A stretch of 64,000 nt of DNA from the NCBI RefSeq assembly GCF_932526225.1, contig NC_064034.1:11420887-11484886 (forward strand). Direction: 5' to 3'. The notes beneath the pieces were generated by a model that ran no database searches, had not been told where the DNA came from, and worked only from the letters and a program-made list of their open reading frames with translations. The stretch's first letter is position 1; every line of letters starts with the position of its first letter. This document shows positions 34,201 through 49,200 of the stretch, in pieces. Made by a program: the position numbers and the translations under genes. Source of the DNA: Nematostella vectensis (taxonomy: Eukaryota; Cnidaria; Anthozoa; Actiniaria; Edwardsiidae).

Positions 34201-37200
34201 CAGTCAAGGTGGGTTCTTTGTCATCTTCCATTTGTTTGGACCTTGCTGTTGTTTATTGCTTTTAATCTTTTCTTGTTAGTCTTTTTTAATGATTTATTGT
34301 CATTCTTATCCTTTTAACTGGTGTCCTCTTTGTAATGAATGTTTCTCTTTAAAAAAATCGTTTCCCCTGTTGTTAATCTAATGTTTTTTTTTACTTGTTT
34401 CCCTTCAACTTCTGCGTCTATCCCAACACCATTTTCAGTCCGCTGTGGGAGAAACGCATTTCTCTGTTCAACATGCAAGAAAACAGGTGTTCATTGGCGC
34501 TCATAATCTTCGCACTGATATCCTGCAAGTGTATGACACGGATGTTGCGCATCTGCCCATGTTCATATATCAGCTAAGGGCCAGTACGTCCAAGCTTGTC
34601 CTGACAGATAGACTTCTTTTCACTGTGGTACAACCTGAGCAAGACAAGGTAACTGAGACGAATGTAGTAATGGCCCTTTATTGAGGGATCAAATACCAAA
34701 AAAATACCATCTCCGTCACCATCTGCACCACCACCAACAACACCATCATCACCATCTTCATCATTGTCATCATCATCATCATTACTACCACCTCAACAAT
34801 ATTAGCGAAATTGAAAGCATCATCAACATAATAGCATTAATAATCATCAACATCATCACTATCATTGGTAAAATATTCAATTCTTATCTTTTTTTGCCTT
34901 TGTTTAGATGTACTTGAGTATTTTGTCCAGTCAATTGGCAGAGACGTCCATGTCGCCCCCGCGTCAGGTAAACTTCTGAATTGACACAATAATGTTGAAA
35001 AAGGATTAAAAGATGATAAAAAGAGTGTCACAAAAATAGATGTAAGTATCATTCGTATTGTGTGCTTAAGTGTGTTGGGTATAATTTGCTTGTTAACGTT
35101 TCTCTATGATTTCTACTTAACCTTCAGCAAAGAACAGACTCGAGTATTATCCAGACCTTCGTCCTTCCCTCAGACGAGCAGATCGTGAGCCTGTTTAAGC
35201 ACAGCACCATGATGGACGCTATGTGTGCGCCAGACAGAGAGGAGCCCCTCCCCAACAGAGTGTACGCCGTAGACGGATGTGTACTCGTCACGTCTTCTGG
35301 AGTGTACGAATGTAGACCAAGGTGAGGCTTGATTGGCATTAACCCTTGCTTTTTCTAGAAAGTATACATTGAATTGCTCGACATACACTTTACTAAGAAA
35401 AGCGATTCAAGCGGATTCCTAAGTATATGTAATGTCCTTAATGAGGAATTGGACGAGCTAGTATGAAAAACGTCGGTTTTCAAAACAAAATTGGTTGATA
35501 CACGCTACAGCTTGTCTATAGTCTTTAAAGTCATACCAGTAAAGGAATTTAAATAGAGAGGGAAAGGAACGCGTGGCGTCCCAAGGTCAGAACTTTTCTT
35601 TTATCATTCTAGCATTACGACTTTTAATATAGGGGGAGGGGTCCCAAGGAGGTCTATCATAACTACACCCATACTTTTAGTTTTTGAGATATCTCCCTCT
35701 CGTATATAGGATCTCCCCAGAGGAGCTTTTCCTTGATTTAGCAGTGCACAACAAGAATAACACAGCCGCTGATATGCTGGCCATAATTAGCGGGCTCGAC
35801 GTCAATCTTCTCTATCAGGTAGGCCAGAAGAATATATTATACGAGTAGCCTGTGGCTAGACGTAAAAATGAGCGTAAATACAAAAATACTAGCATTAAAA
35901 GTTAAAAACACCCTGTCTGTATGCGAATCCCTGGCTCTCACATCTACCCCCTCCTGTTTAGATCGCAGCTGAACGAGCTCTGCAGTTATCCAAGTACGAA
36001 CACGCCATGAAGCTATACCAGCTATCTAAGGTAATTACCACCCAACCAGTTATACGCTTAATACTCAATCTTAGTCATATGCGCATTGGAAACATTTTAT
36101 ACTACTGTCAGTCGTGAATCAATACCTTACCTTCTTTGTGAGACGTTTACTTTGATTGGCTCAATCATTGTGAGACGTTTACTTTGATTGGCTCAACCAT
36201 ACGCTATGCACCAATAGATGAACTAATTTCCACATGGTAGAGTTTGCAAAAAAATTTTTATCGGTCTATGTTTTCCTTAATACAGTTTGCACTAGGGTTT
36301 ACGTTTAACCCTTATTCTTGCATGAAGTAGAAAAAAAAATTCATTTACATTGCAACTTAAATGTAAATGAATTTTTTTTCTCGACTTCATGCACGAATAA
36401 GGGTTAAACGTAAACCCTAGTGCAAACTGACGTTGCTGTGAGACCCAATTACTTTACAGCGATTCAATTGCGTCACGCTAATCAAGTTGCGCTACTCGTG
36501 TCACGTAGTGCCCTTTTCACAAGCGGGTCGCTCAGTTTGCCAAGCATGGCCGCATCGGAGACATCCTCACGCATCTACGCCAGGTAGGGCAAGCCGCGTG
36601 CTATAGGCCGTTTGACAAATGGCGGGAGTCCTGTGGAGTTTGATCAAGAAAGCGAGGCTTAACAGGTCGAAGCTGTTTTAAAACCGTCTTTCAAGTTTTT
36701 GTTGCTTTGCGATAAAGCTTGATGATTATTATCCCTGGTGAAAAGTGATAGAGATTGGAATGCAGTGATTTAGGCAAACTAAAAAATGAAGGCCAATGAA
36801 AGGATCCACATCAAGTAAAAGGATTCACACACTCCGTCCTCCGTCGAAGCATCGCTTTCGCGCTCAAATTGGCAGCCGTTTGCATGTTATCTTAATTATA
36901 AAAAGCTGCTATCAGGCGTTTTCTAGGGTTGTACGAATATACTCTATAATAATAACTATTAACTAACTAATAACTAATATACTCTAAAATATTTATAAGC
37001 CTTTTTCACAACATATGATACTTATAGCCCCTATGGGTTCATGGGCATATCTTGTTTTATCCTTTTCCTAGCCTTTAAGCCAAACCCTGAACCCTAACAC
37101 CAGTTGTATATTGTGTTCTATGCACTCTGACACTCTTGTTTTTTTGCTTGCTGGTCAAACATCCAGGTTCTCAACAAGCACAGCGATTTTCACACGGCAG

Positions 37201-40200
37201 AACGCAAACAGCTGTCTGACTTTACCATGTACTGCTTCGTCCAACAGGTACGACACACGCCACTACAATACAGCTCCAGTAAGAGCTACCCCTCTACTTT
37301 TCACTCAATTCTTTGCAAAGATCAATTTTTTGCAAAGAGTCACGGGAAGGATAAATTACCCATCCTTCTTAGCTTTCCCATCAATTACCAGACCTTTAAA
37401 AGATCACTTATGACGCGTGGATACGGAAAACGGTCGACGTCTTCTACTCGATACAATAAAGCGTTACAGGTTTTCTATGTGCTGGCTAAGTAGTAAAGGG
37501 GGGGAGCAAAAAAGGGGGTTTTTGAGACGTGTTTTTAGTACGAGTTTTCGAACCTTGCATATCTTGTTCCCCCGAGGAAATGCACGTTTACTAGCTCATA
37601 CCTGAAAAGTGCTGTCGTAGAGTATTATATGGTTGGATACTTTTATTGTAATTATAGGAATGCAATTTAGAGAAATGTGGATTTAAACTGTACGGTCTTT
37701 GACCTCTCTATAACCACCCTCTCACTTACTCTAGATTATGGAGTGCAGTACTCAGCCTCAAAAAGGGAAGGAACTTAGCGAAGCTTTCAGGTAAATAATG
37801 AAAGTTATTTTAGCATACAGACCCCCTTGTCTGCCTCCCCTTACCCACACAAACACACACGCCATTTCTATTCCAAGGTCCCCCATCCTCGTCGCCAAAC
37901 GATTGTCTTTGTTGTCCACAGTGCATTCGAAACAAGCGCATCCCATACCCATGGCTTTCAACAACCAACATTATAAAAAAAATGAACACGAGTACTATAG
38001 ATTGTTCATGGCGTCTTCCTGGCATCAGTCTGGCTGCACTGGTGTTACTCTATTTGCTATAACCCTTTTGAGTGATGCTCGTTTACTGATATCTATTATC
38101 TATGGTTTGTTACTCATTTGTGATAATGGTGTTTCCAGCCAGTTCATAAATGACAACTTCGATTACGACGAAAGTTTTGCACTGGAGCTGCTCAGTATCC
38201 ATGGGTTGAAGGAACACATCTTCGATCTCGCTAAGGTACAGAAATAAGCTCGGTATTCATAGGTTAAAGGAACACATATTCGATCTCGCAACGGTACATT
38301 CAAGACGTCGGTCTGATATTTCTCCGTACAGCCCTCGCGCTCGGCTAATAAGTAGTTGATAATTGTGACTTGAGGTCGGGGGATAATATTCTTTTTTTTA
38401 GAACCTGAGGTATTATATGGTAGAGTTGTCGTCAATAGTGTGACATCGTGCGTCAGTTGCGTTACTCAAGGACCATGTTTGCCAAGTTAAGAACGTCTCA
38501 CATACATAGGTTGTGTGACATGCACTTCTGTGAACAATAATTCCGTGCGTCATCATGCCTCTGAACGTCACCCCATGTGAGTTTCTAAACATATACTGTT
38601 TATTTGGTATTTTTCACTATACAAATAAAATGTAATGCTTGTTAAACATTAAAAGAAAATAGAACGCGAACGTGAATTATACCTTTCTGAAATATAATGA
38701 ATATAACGAAATCAGCTTTACTATACAAAGCAATTATATATGACTCTTTTATGATAGTTAGGAGAAATGAAGTCCTGATCTTAGGTATTCACTTGCGGCC
38801 CGGAAATTAAAAGCATCATAACGCAATGTGGCGTTATTCTGGTGTTATTTTTGTCTGTTTGCCGTCCTTTTTTGCTATAAATAAAAAAAAAAACAGACCT
38901 AATCCCTATAACCATTTTATAACTATATCACTAGGGTGAATCGAAGCTGGGCATAACTCACAAACAGGTAGAAGTGAATGCAATTTCTGACAGAGCGGGA
39001 AGAAACAACAAAAGTAACAGAATCAGAATCGGAATGGGTTGTTGTTTAAGTGCAGCGAACGCCACATAAAAAAAAATCATACCAAGATCTTTCACCAGAA
39101 ATAACAACCCTAGCGCTCGGATTGTATCGATAAATTTTTTTACATTTTTTCCCAAAGCCAACAAAATGTGAAATCCGGCCCGTGGACGAATCGGTATTTT
39201 GCTCACCACCCAGAAGAAGCATTTTGAATGCATAGAGTCTTACTCCAGAACAGTTGTGTGTGAGGAGAAACGGCGTTTTTACTGCTACTGGTCAGCACAA
39301 GGAGGAAAGACAAACGGCCAGAGTCAATCGGAAAAGGTTCTAAGCACGGGAGGGAAGGGGACAAACGGCCACAGTCTTGCGGACAAAAGAACCTGGTATT
39401 GCTTTGTTTTTTAATGCACAAAATAGCCTCTGAACTGAGATGGACTGGATGTTGGTTTGAGGTGAATGAAGCATGACACGAGAAGGAAAAGGGGAAGCTT
39501 CAATAAAAACCCATTTATATAGAATTTATATGTACAAAGAATGTTAGATATTTGCCTTTATTGTGCTTTTCGGTGTGTGCTTTTAGGGGAATGCTTCAAT
39601 AAAAACCCATTTATATAGAATTTATATGTACAAAGAATGTAGTTAGATATTTGCCTTTATTGTGCTTTTCGGTGTGTTCTTTTATTAATCTATTTGAATG
39701 TAATCGAAAGTGATTTTGTTGTGAACCCAATTAAATATTTTACTTTCAGCATGTAATTTTTACTACTTTTTTAAATTTTAGTTTAACCCATTGACCCGCA
39801 AACCGGCCTGTGTCAAAGTACCCACAAGCCAAAATAAACACAAAGAGATCAAGATACTGCGGCATTAGTCTAAGGGGTAAACGTTCTTGAAGATATGAAT
39901 TCCAACCAAAGGTGATAGTAGCTAATCTTCAGTCAAATACACCTTTTGTTGTTTATTAACGGGAGTGGGACATTCATTTGTGTCAAAAGTTAAATCGATA
40001 ACGTGTATAAAGATCATTAGCGTGAATCGACTTTCAATAATACTATTTGAATATTAGTGAACATTCATTAGCATAAACAAAAAATCAAATATCATCAATT
40101 ATAATTGGTTATTTATTGAAATGGAATGTACATTCTTGTCCGCACAGTTTAATTCATTTCCACGTTTGGACAATCAATTGCGCTTATTGAAAATCAGTTA

Positions 40201-43200
40201 TTCAAAATGAAAATTTATTTTGGATCCAATCAGCGGGCGTGTTGTTATAAAGTTTTCATAATGTATACACTGATTTAATGCATCTAGGCTCGAGGACTGA
40301 TGTCCGAGACGCTGGATATGCTTAACCGGACCGGACAGATGCATCTATCTTCTGAATTACTGCACAAGTTGGCATCTCGAGGGTTCACTGACGTGGTCAG
40401 TAGGAGTTCGCATGGTAAATATATTCACCCAACGACGTCAGAACGCCCCTTGCTCACGCAACAGGACTACTCAAACAGCAGCCAAACCATTCTCGTGATT
40501 ATCGGGATTTTTAGAAATCCCCACCACACAGCTAGAGGCTTTTGTTTGAATGATCAGTATACCGGAACTCGTTATTAACTCCGATCAAGGCAGACAAAGA
40601 AAAGTTGAGCTGCGAGGAGGTAATTTATCGGAGTAAAAATGACTGAAAACTAGTCTTTACCGAATTTGAAGTGAGTTCGAATTTGCAGGATTGATAGAGG
40701 GTTTTGGGCTTGCACCAAACACAACTGTTGAACTTTGGTCATTCGTGACCCGAAAACGACACAGGACACCCTAGTTTAAGGAGCTCGTACCACATTTGCG
40801 GCTCTTCTTTCCCCTAAGCTTATCCCAAGATGTGTTTTGATCTATTTGATTTGATGTTTGGGCAGGGGCTTTTTTGTACTGCATGGACCCAAAGGACGCC
40901 GTTGGATTTCTTCTTGCCAAGGTAAGTTTCTCGCTTTGTTATCTGCGGCATCAACACGATGGAAGCAGCACCAGCAACTACAACAGCGGAACACCACACA
41001 ACCCTAAAAAAGACTGGAGTAGCTGCAACAACAACAATAGAACCGTAAAAACAACAACAATAGAACCGTAAAAACAGCAGCAATAGAACCGTAAAAACAG
41101 CAGCAATAGAACCGTAAAAACAGCAACAATAGAACCGTAAAAACAGCAGCAATAGAACCGTAAAAACAACAACAATAGAACCGTAAAAACAGCAGCAATA
41201 GAACCGTAAAAACAGCAGCAATAGAACCGTAAAAACAGCAACAATAGAACCGTAAAAACAGCAGCAATAGAACCGTAAAAACAGCAGCAATAGAACCGTA
41301 AAAACAGCAGCAATAGAACCGTAAAAACAGCAGCAATAGAACCGTAAAAACAACAACCATAGAACCGTAAAAACAGCAGCAATAGAACCGTAAAAACAGC
41401 AGCAATAGAACCGTAAAAACAGCAACAATAGAACCGTAAAAACAGCAGCAATAGAACCGTAAAAACAGCAGCAATAGAACCGTAAAAACAGCAGCAATAG
41501 AACCGTAAAAACAGCAGCAATAGAACCGTAAAAACAGCAGCAATAGAACCGTAAAAACAACAACAATAGAACCGTAAAAACAGCAGCAATAGAACCGTAA
41601 AAACAGCAACAATAGAACCGTAAAAACAGCAGCAATAGAACCGTAAAAACAGCAGCAATAGAACCGTAAAAACAGCAGCAATAGAACCGTAAAAACAGCA
41701 GCAATAGAACCGTAAAAACAGCAGCAATAGAACCGTAAAAACAACAACCATAGAACCGTAAAAACAGCAGCAATAGAACCGTAAAAACAGCAGCAATAGA
41801 ACCGTAAAAACAACAACAATAGAACCGTAAAAACAGCAGCAATAGAACCGTAAAAACAGCAACAATAGAACCGTAAAAACAGCAGCAATAGAACCGTAAA
41901 AACAGCAGCAATAGAACCGTAAAAACAGCAGCAATAGAACCGTAAAAACAGCAGCAATAGAACCGTAAAAACAACAACCATAGAACCGTAAAAACAGCAG
42001 CAATAGAACCGTAAAAACAGCAGCAATAGAACCGTAAAAACAGCAGCAATAGAACCGTAAAAACAGCAACAATAGAACCGTAAAAACAGCAGCAATAGAA
42101 CCGTAAAAACAGCAACAATAGAACCGTAAAAACAGCAGCAATAGAACCGTAAAAACAACAACAATAGAACCGTAAAAACAGCAGCAATAGAACCGTAAAA
42201 ACAGCAGCAATAGAACCGTAAAAACAGCAACAATAGAACCGTAAAAACAGCAGCAATAGAACCGTAAAAACAGCAGCAATAGAACCGTAAAAACAGCAGC
42301 AATAGAACCGTAAAAACAGCAGCAATAGAACCGTAAAAACAACAACCATAGAACCGTAAAAACAGCAGCAATAGAACCGTAAAAGCAGCAGCAATAGAAC
42401 CGTAAAAACAGCAACAATAGAACCGTAAAAACAGCAGCAATAGAACCGTAAAAACAGCAGCAATAGAACCGTAAAAACAGCAGCAATAGAACCGTAAAAA
42501 CAGCAGCAATAGAACCGTAAAAACAGCAGCAATAGAACCGTAAAAACAGCAACAATAGAACCGTAAAAACAGCAGCAATAGAACCGTAAAAACAGCAGCA
42601 ATAGAACCGTAAAAACAGCAGCAATAGAACCGTAAAAACAACAACAATAGAACCGTAAAAACAGCAGCAATAGAACCGTAAAAACAGCAGCAATAGAACC
42701 GTAAAAACAGCAACAATAGAACCGTAAAAACAGCAGCAATAGAACCGTAAAAACAGCAGCAATAGAACCGTAAAAACAGCAGCAATAGAACCGTAAAAAC
42801 AGCAGCAATAGAACCGTAAAAACAGCAGCAATAGAACCGTAAAAACAGCAGCAATAGCAACAAACAACAGCGAAATACCACAACCACCACCATCCTCACC
42901 AACAGCAGCGAAACAACACCACCATCACCAACAAGACCATCATCATTAACAACACCGTCATTTCCTACAACACCATCATCATCAATAACACCATCATCAT
43001 TAACAACACCGTCATCGCCAACAACACCATCATTAACAACACCATTATCACCAAAAACACCATCATCACCAACAACACCATAATTAACAACACCATCATC
43101 ACCAAAAACACCATCGTTAACAACACTATCATCATTAACACCACCATCATCATTAACAACACCATCATCACCAACACCACCATCATTAACAACACCATCA

Positions 43201-46200
43201 CCACCAACACCACCATCATTAACTACACCATCATCACCAACACCACCATCATCATTAACAACACCATCATCGCCAACACCATCATCATTAACAACACAAT
43301 CATCACCAACACCACCATCATCTTTAGCAACACCATCATCACCAACACCACCATCATTAAAAACACCATCACCACTGACAACAGAATCAGCAGCACCAGG
43401 AGCAGCAAACTTCCTTTCCTACGAAATCGAGTTAATTTTATTAGTTTAGCTAAGCTAAGCTTGAGAGCTAAGTCCCTCAATATTGGGTTAACAGCCGGAG
43501 ACTATCCTTTCCCATCTGAAGTTCTTGATGAGTTATCTGGTTTCACTGGAAGAGGAGAGTCTGCTGCACATTGCTCGTGTCCTCGATCCGTCCCGTCCAT
43601 CATTCCGTTCCCTTGTCGCTAAGCTGAAGACACCTCGACGGCGGTAAGTCAACAGCCGAGGGAGCTTTAATTAGCATGGATCTTTGAAAGTTAAGAGGCG
43701 AATTTGTTTGGAACATTATATATTGTTGTTTTTCCTTATAGAAACTGTCATCGATTTTCCATTACCTTTTTCCAATGTATTGCTTAAATATAATCCATTT
43801 GATAATACATTTTATTCAAAGCCGTCACCGTCTTCTTGCTTAATAGTTAAAGTTTATTTTTCTCACTCTCTCTTTGTATCTTTTTCTTTTCATTGTCAAT
43901 GAAATATATATATTTTTTTCTTGTAATAATAGTTTTGAATTTTAATACTTATCTCTCTTATATCGTTTAATTAATGACAATGCTTATGTCAGAGTAATAG
44001 CCTTCTTGGTTACCGTTTCTTTTTATTTATTATTAATAGCAGAACAATGTCTAGCAGCTCTATCGCATCCATGATGTCATTGGAGAGTACAGTCAGCTTT
44101 ACTATGGTATGGTTTAGTAGATAGCATTAAAAATGCAACAGGCATGAAGACTGTAACAGACATAAAGACAACATAACATAATAAGAGACATGACAACAAT
44201 ACTAAACATGACAGACAAGAAAGTCATGCAGACTTGAAGAAATGGATGTATAGCTATTGCAAGACTCGTTTGGATAGTGCTTCAAGAAAAACTCTAGGTC
44301 TGGATTATGAGAGCTATAAAGGATTTCTTTGCAAGTAAATTGCAAACATCTGAAAAGCATGTTTTATTGTTTAGGATGACTCGAGGGCCCCCTCCCTTGC
44401 GGATGTACTTCATGTGTTCTTGTGTTGCCTGATGGTCCTCAACAGCAGGAGAGAAAGCCACAGGGATCCCACCGCAAGGTAAATGCAGTGAAAAAATATG
44501 GATAAGAAAAGATAACCACCCTACTAAGAGTGCAGACCTGCAATTTGTGATTAAATCGAAGACATAGGAGGCACTTTAGGTAGTCGTCATACAATTCATT
44601 TCTTACCTCAGCTGCTTGTTGGTTGTAGTGAAGAGAACCTGAGAAAATTCTTGGAGCGAAGGCGAGACCCTTTGAACGAAATCGGTCTTGGAACCCAGTG
44701 ATGAGGCCTCGGCCTCCCATTGTGCCATTCATTACAATTTTTCCCCATAATCTTTGCTCCCACAGTTTGACAAAGGAATGTTTAAGTGCCTGAAATACCT
44801 ACTCATACCCAACTATAATACTTCACGGTTGACAATTTTTTTGCATATTAATGAGTATATAAGGATTTTCAATAACCAGTACGTGTTGTGTGACTCGTGA
44901 GATTTGTTATAGGATGGATTCCCTGAATCTTGTCATTAACTCGCTCAAGACCTCATCAGAACAATGTGGCAGAAAAAGGGTAAGTGGATGGACCGATTTG
45001 GTTCTGTATATCTGTGATTTCTTTTGCCTTTTTGCTTAACTATCAATTCTAATCGGGTTCTCGAGTTGATGAAACGTTGCAATTGCAACTTTTGTTCAAA
45101 AGAATCATCGAAATCTACATCATCACCAACATCATAAAAATATTATCATTAACAAAAGCAACTAAAAAATAGGATGAAAAGAAGATGCAGTAAGCAAAAA
45201 CGGAAAAACAATAACGGTGACATCAATAGATTAAAATAAAACCAATGCCTTTATTCAAAGGCAGATTAAGGGGTGGGCCGAGAGAACCCCCCCCCCCCCC
45301 TAGTTTCAGATATTTGGCTTGAAAATCACAAGTAAAATAAGGAAATACACGGAAGAACATTGAATCCGCCCCCCTTTTCTAAACGCTTGCTTCTTCATCC
45401 CCCACCCCCCTTTTATAGCTCCTGGATCCGCCCCTATTATTTGCCATTGTACACAGTGCATTTGAAGCAACCTCATCCCATACCCATGGCTTACAACAAC
45501 ACATTTCAAATCCCTGGATGACAACAATGCAATCCCAAACCCATGGCCAACACGACAATAGTACCCCCAAACCCTCCTGCTATTCAAATGCAATAAGGCC
45601 ATACATTATGCAAATAAAAATATCTCTACAGGAAGGCACAGTCGAGGTCCAGTCCCAAAGGGTCCGGCTATCATGTGGTCAGCACCACACTGCTGTCGTC
45701 AGTGCATCGGGCGACGTGTACACATGGGGCAAGTCACACAAGGGGAGGTAGGTCCACCTCACACATGGGGCAAGTCACACAAGGGGAGGTAGGTCCACCT
45801 CACACATGGGGCAAGTCACACAAGGGGAGGTAGGTCCACCTCACACATGGGGTACGTCACACAAGGGGGGTAGGTCATCCTCACACATGGGGTACGTCAC
45901 ACAAGGGGAGGTAGGTCCACCTCACACATGGGGCAAGTCACACAAGGGGGGTAGGTCAACCTCACACATGGGGTACGTCACACAAGGGGAGGTAGGTCCA
46001 CCTCACACATGGGGCAAGTCACACAAGGGGAGGTAGGTCCACCTCACACATGGGGCAAGTCACACAAGGGGAGGTAGGTCCACCTCACACATGGGGCAAG
46101 TCACACATGGGGAGGTAGGTCCACCTCACACATGGGGTACGTCACACATGGGGAGGTAGGTCCACCTCACACATGGGGTACGTCACACAAGGGGAGGTAG

Positions 46201-49200
46201 GTCCACCTCACACATGGGTTAAGTCACACAAGGGGGGGGTAGGTCCACCTCACACATGGGGCACGTCACACAAGGGGAGGTAGGTCCACCTCACACATGG
46301 GGTACGTCACACAAGGGGAGGTAGGTCCACCTCACACATGGGGCACGTCACACATGGGGGGGGGGGTAGGTCCACCTCACACATGGGGTACGTCACACAA
46401 GGGGAGGTAGGTCCACCTCACACATGGGGCACGTCACACATGGGGATGCAGGTCCACCTCACACATGGGGTACGTCACACAAGGGGAGGTAGGTCCACCT
46501 CACACATGGGGCACGTCACACATGGGGGGGGGTAGGTCCACCTCACACATGGGGTACATCACACAAGGGGAGGTAGGTCCACCTCACACATGGGGCACGT
46601 CACACATGGGGGGGGGTAGGTCCACCTCACACATGGGGTACGTCACACAAGGGGAGGTAGATCAACCTCACACATGGGGCAAGTCACACTAGGGGAGGTA
46701 GGTCCACCTCACACATGGGGTACGTCACACAAGGGGAGGTAGGTCCACCTCACACATGGGGTACGTCACACAAGGGGAGGTAGGTCCACCTCACACATGG
46801 GGCACGTCACACATGGGGGGGGGTAGGTCCACCTCACACATGGGGTACGTCACACAAGGGGAGGTAGGTCCACCTCACACATGGGGTACGTCACACAAGG
46901 GGAGGTAGGTCCACCTCACACATGGGGCACGTCACACATGGGGGGGGGTAGGTCCACCTCACACATGGGGTACGTCACACAAGGGGAGGTAGATCAACCT
47001 CACACATGGGGTACGTCACACAAGGGGAGGTAGATCAACCTCACACATGGGGCACGTCACACAAGGGGAGGTAGGTCCACCTCACACATGGGGCACGTCA
47101 CACAAGGGGAGGTAGATCAACCTCACACATGGGGCACGTCACACAAGGGGAGGTAGGTCCACCTCACACATGGGGCACGTCACACATGGGGGGGGGGGTA
47201 GGTCCACCTCACACATGGGGTACGTCACACAAGGGGAGGTAGATCAACCTCACACATGGGGCACGTCACACATGGGGATGCAGGTCCACCTCACACATGG
47301 GGCACGTCACACAAGGGGAGGTAGGTCCACCTCACACATGGGGCACGTCACACAAGGGGAGGTAGATCAACCTCACACATGGGGTACGTCACACAAGGGG
47401 AGGTAGGTCCACCTCACACATGGGGCAAGTCACATGGGGAGGTAGGTCCACCTCACACATGGGGTACGTCACACAAGGGGAGGTAGGTCCACCTCACACA
47501 TGGGGTACGTCACACAAGGGGAGGTAGATCAACCTCACACATGGGGCACGTCACACAAGGGGAGGTAGGTCCACCTCACACATGGGGCACGTCACACATG
47601 GGGGGGGTAGGTCCACCTCACACATGGGGCACGTCACACATGGGGGGGGGGTAGGTCCACCTCACACATGGGGTACGTCACACAAGGGGAGGTAGGTCCA
47701 CCTCACACATGGGGTACGTCACACATGGGGAGGTAGGTCCACCTCACACATGGGGTACGTCACACATGAGGGGGTTAATCAACCTCACACATGGGGTACG
47801 TCACACAAGGGGAGGTAGATCAACCTCACACATGGGGTACGTCACACAAGGGGAGGTAGATCAACCTCACACATGGGGCACGTCACACATGGGGGGGGGT
47901 AGGTCCACCTCACACATGGGGCAAGTCACACAAGGGGAGGTAGGTCCACCTCACACATGGGGTACGTCACACAAGTGGAGGTAGGTCCACCTCACACATG
48001 GGGCACGTCACACATGGGGGGGGGTAGGTCCACCTCACACATGGGGCACGTCACACATGGTGGGGGGTAGGTCCACCTCACACATGGGGTACGTCACACA
48101 AGGGGAGGTAGATCCACCTCACACATGGGGCACGTCACACATGGGGATGCAGGTCCACCTCACACATGGGGTACGTCACACAAGGGGGGGGGGGAGGTCC
48201 ACCTCACACATGGGGCACGTCACACATGGGGGGGGGTAGGTCCACCTCACACATGGGGTACGTCACACAAGGGGAGGTAGGTCCACCTCACACATGGGGT
48301 ACGTCACACAAGGGGAGGTAGATCAACCTCACACATGGGGTACGTCACACATGGGGAGGTAGGTCCACCTCACACATGGGGCACGTCACACAAGGGTCGG
48401 TAGGTCCACCTCACACATGGGGTACGTCACACAAGGGGAGGTAGATCAACCTCACACATGGGGTACGTCACACAAGGGGAGGTAGGTCCACCTCACACAT
48501 GGGGCAAGTCACACAAGGGGGGGTAGGTCCACCTCACACATGGGGCAAGTCACACATGAGGGGGTTAATCAACCTCACACATGGGGTACGTCACACAAGG
48601 GGAGGTAGATCAACCTCACACATGGGGTACGTCACACAAGGGGAGGTAGGTCCACCTCACACATGGGGTACGTCACACAAGGGGGGGGGGTAGGTCCACC
48701 TCACACATGGGGTACGTCACACAAGGGGAGGTAGGTCCACCTCACACATGGGGTACGTCACACATGGGGAGGTAGATCAACCTCACACATGGGGTACGTC
48801 ACACAAGGGGAGGTAGGTCCACCTCACACATGGGGTACGTCACACTAGGGGAGGTAGGTCCACCTCACACATGGGGTACGTCACACAAGGGGAGGTAGAT
48901 CAACCTCACACATGGGGTACGTCACACATGGGGATGCAGGTCCACCTCACACATGGGGTACGTCACACAAGGGGGGGTAGGTCAACCTCACACATGGGGC
49001 AAGTCACACAAGGGGAGGTAGGTCCACCTCACACATGGGGCAAGTCACACATGAGGGGGTTAATCAACCTCACACATGGGGTACGTCACACAAGGGGAGG
49101 TAGATCAACCTCACACATGGGGCACGTCACACAAGGGGAGGTAGGTCCACCTCACACATGGGGGGGGGGGTAGGTCCACCTCACACATGGGGTACGTCAC

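Noticed and set aside
40820-42902. Three overlapping minus-strand open frames of about 630-690 codons
   Set aside because: They are produced by the 23-bp repeat, which has no stops on that strand, and lie within an intron of the plus-strand gene. The Leu/Phe/Cys periodicity is a repeat artefact.
42965-43480. Minus-strand frames rich in Met/Val/Leu
   Set aside because: Translation of the CAT/CAC microsatellite.
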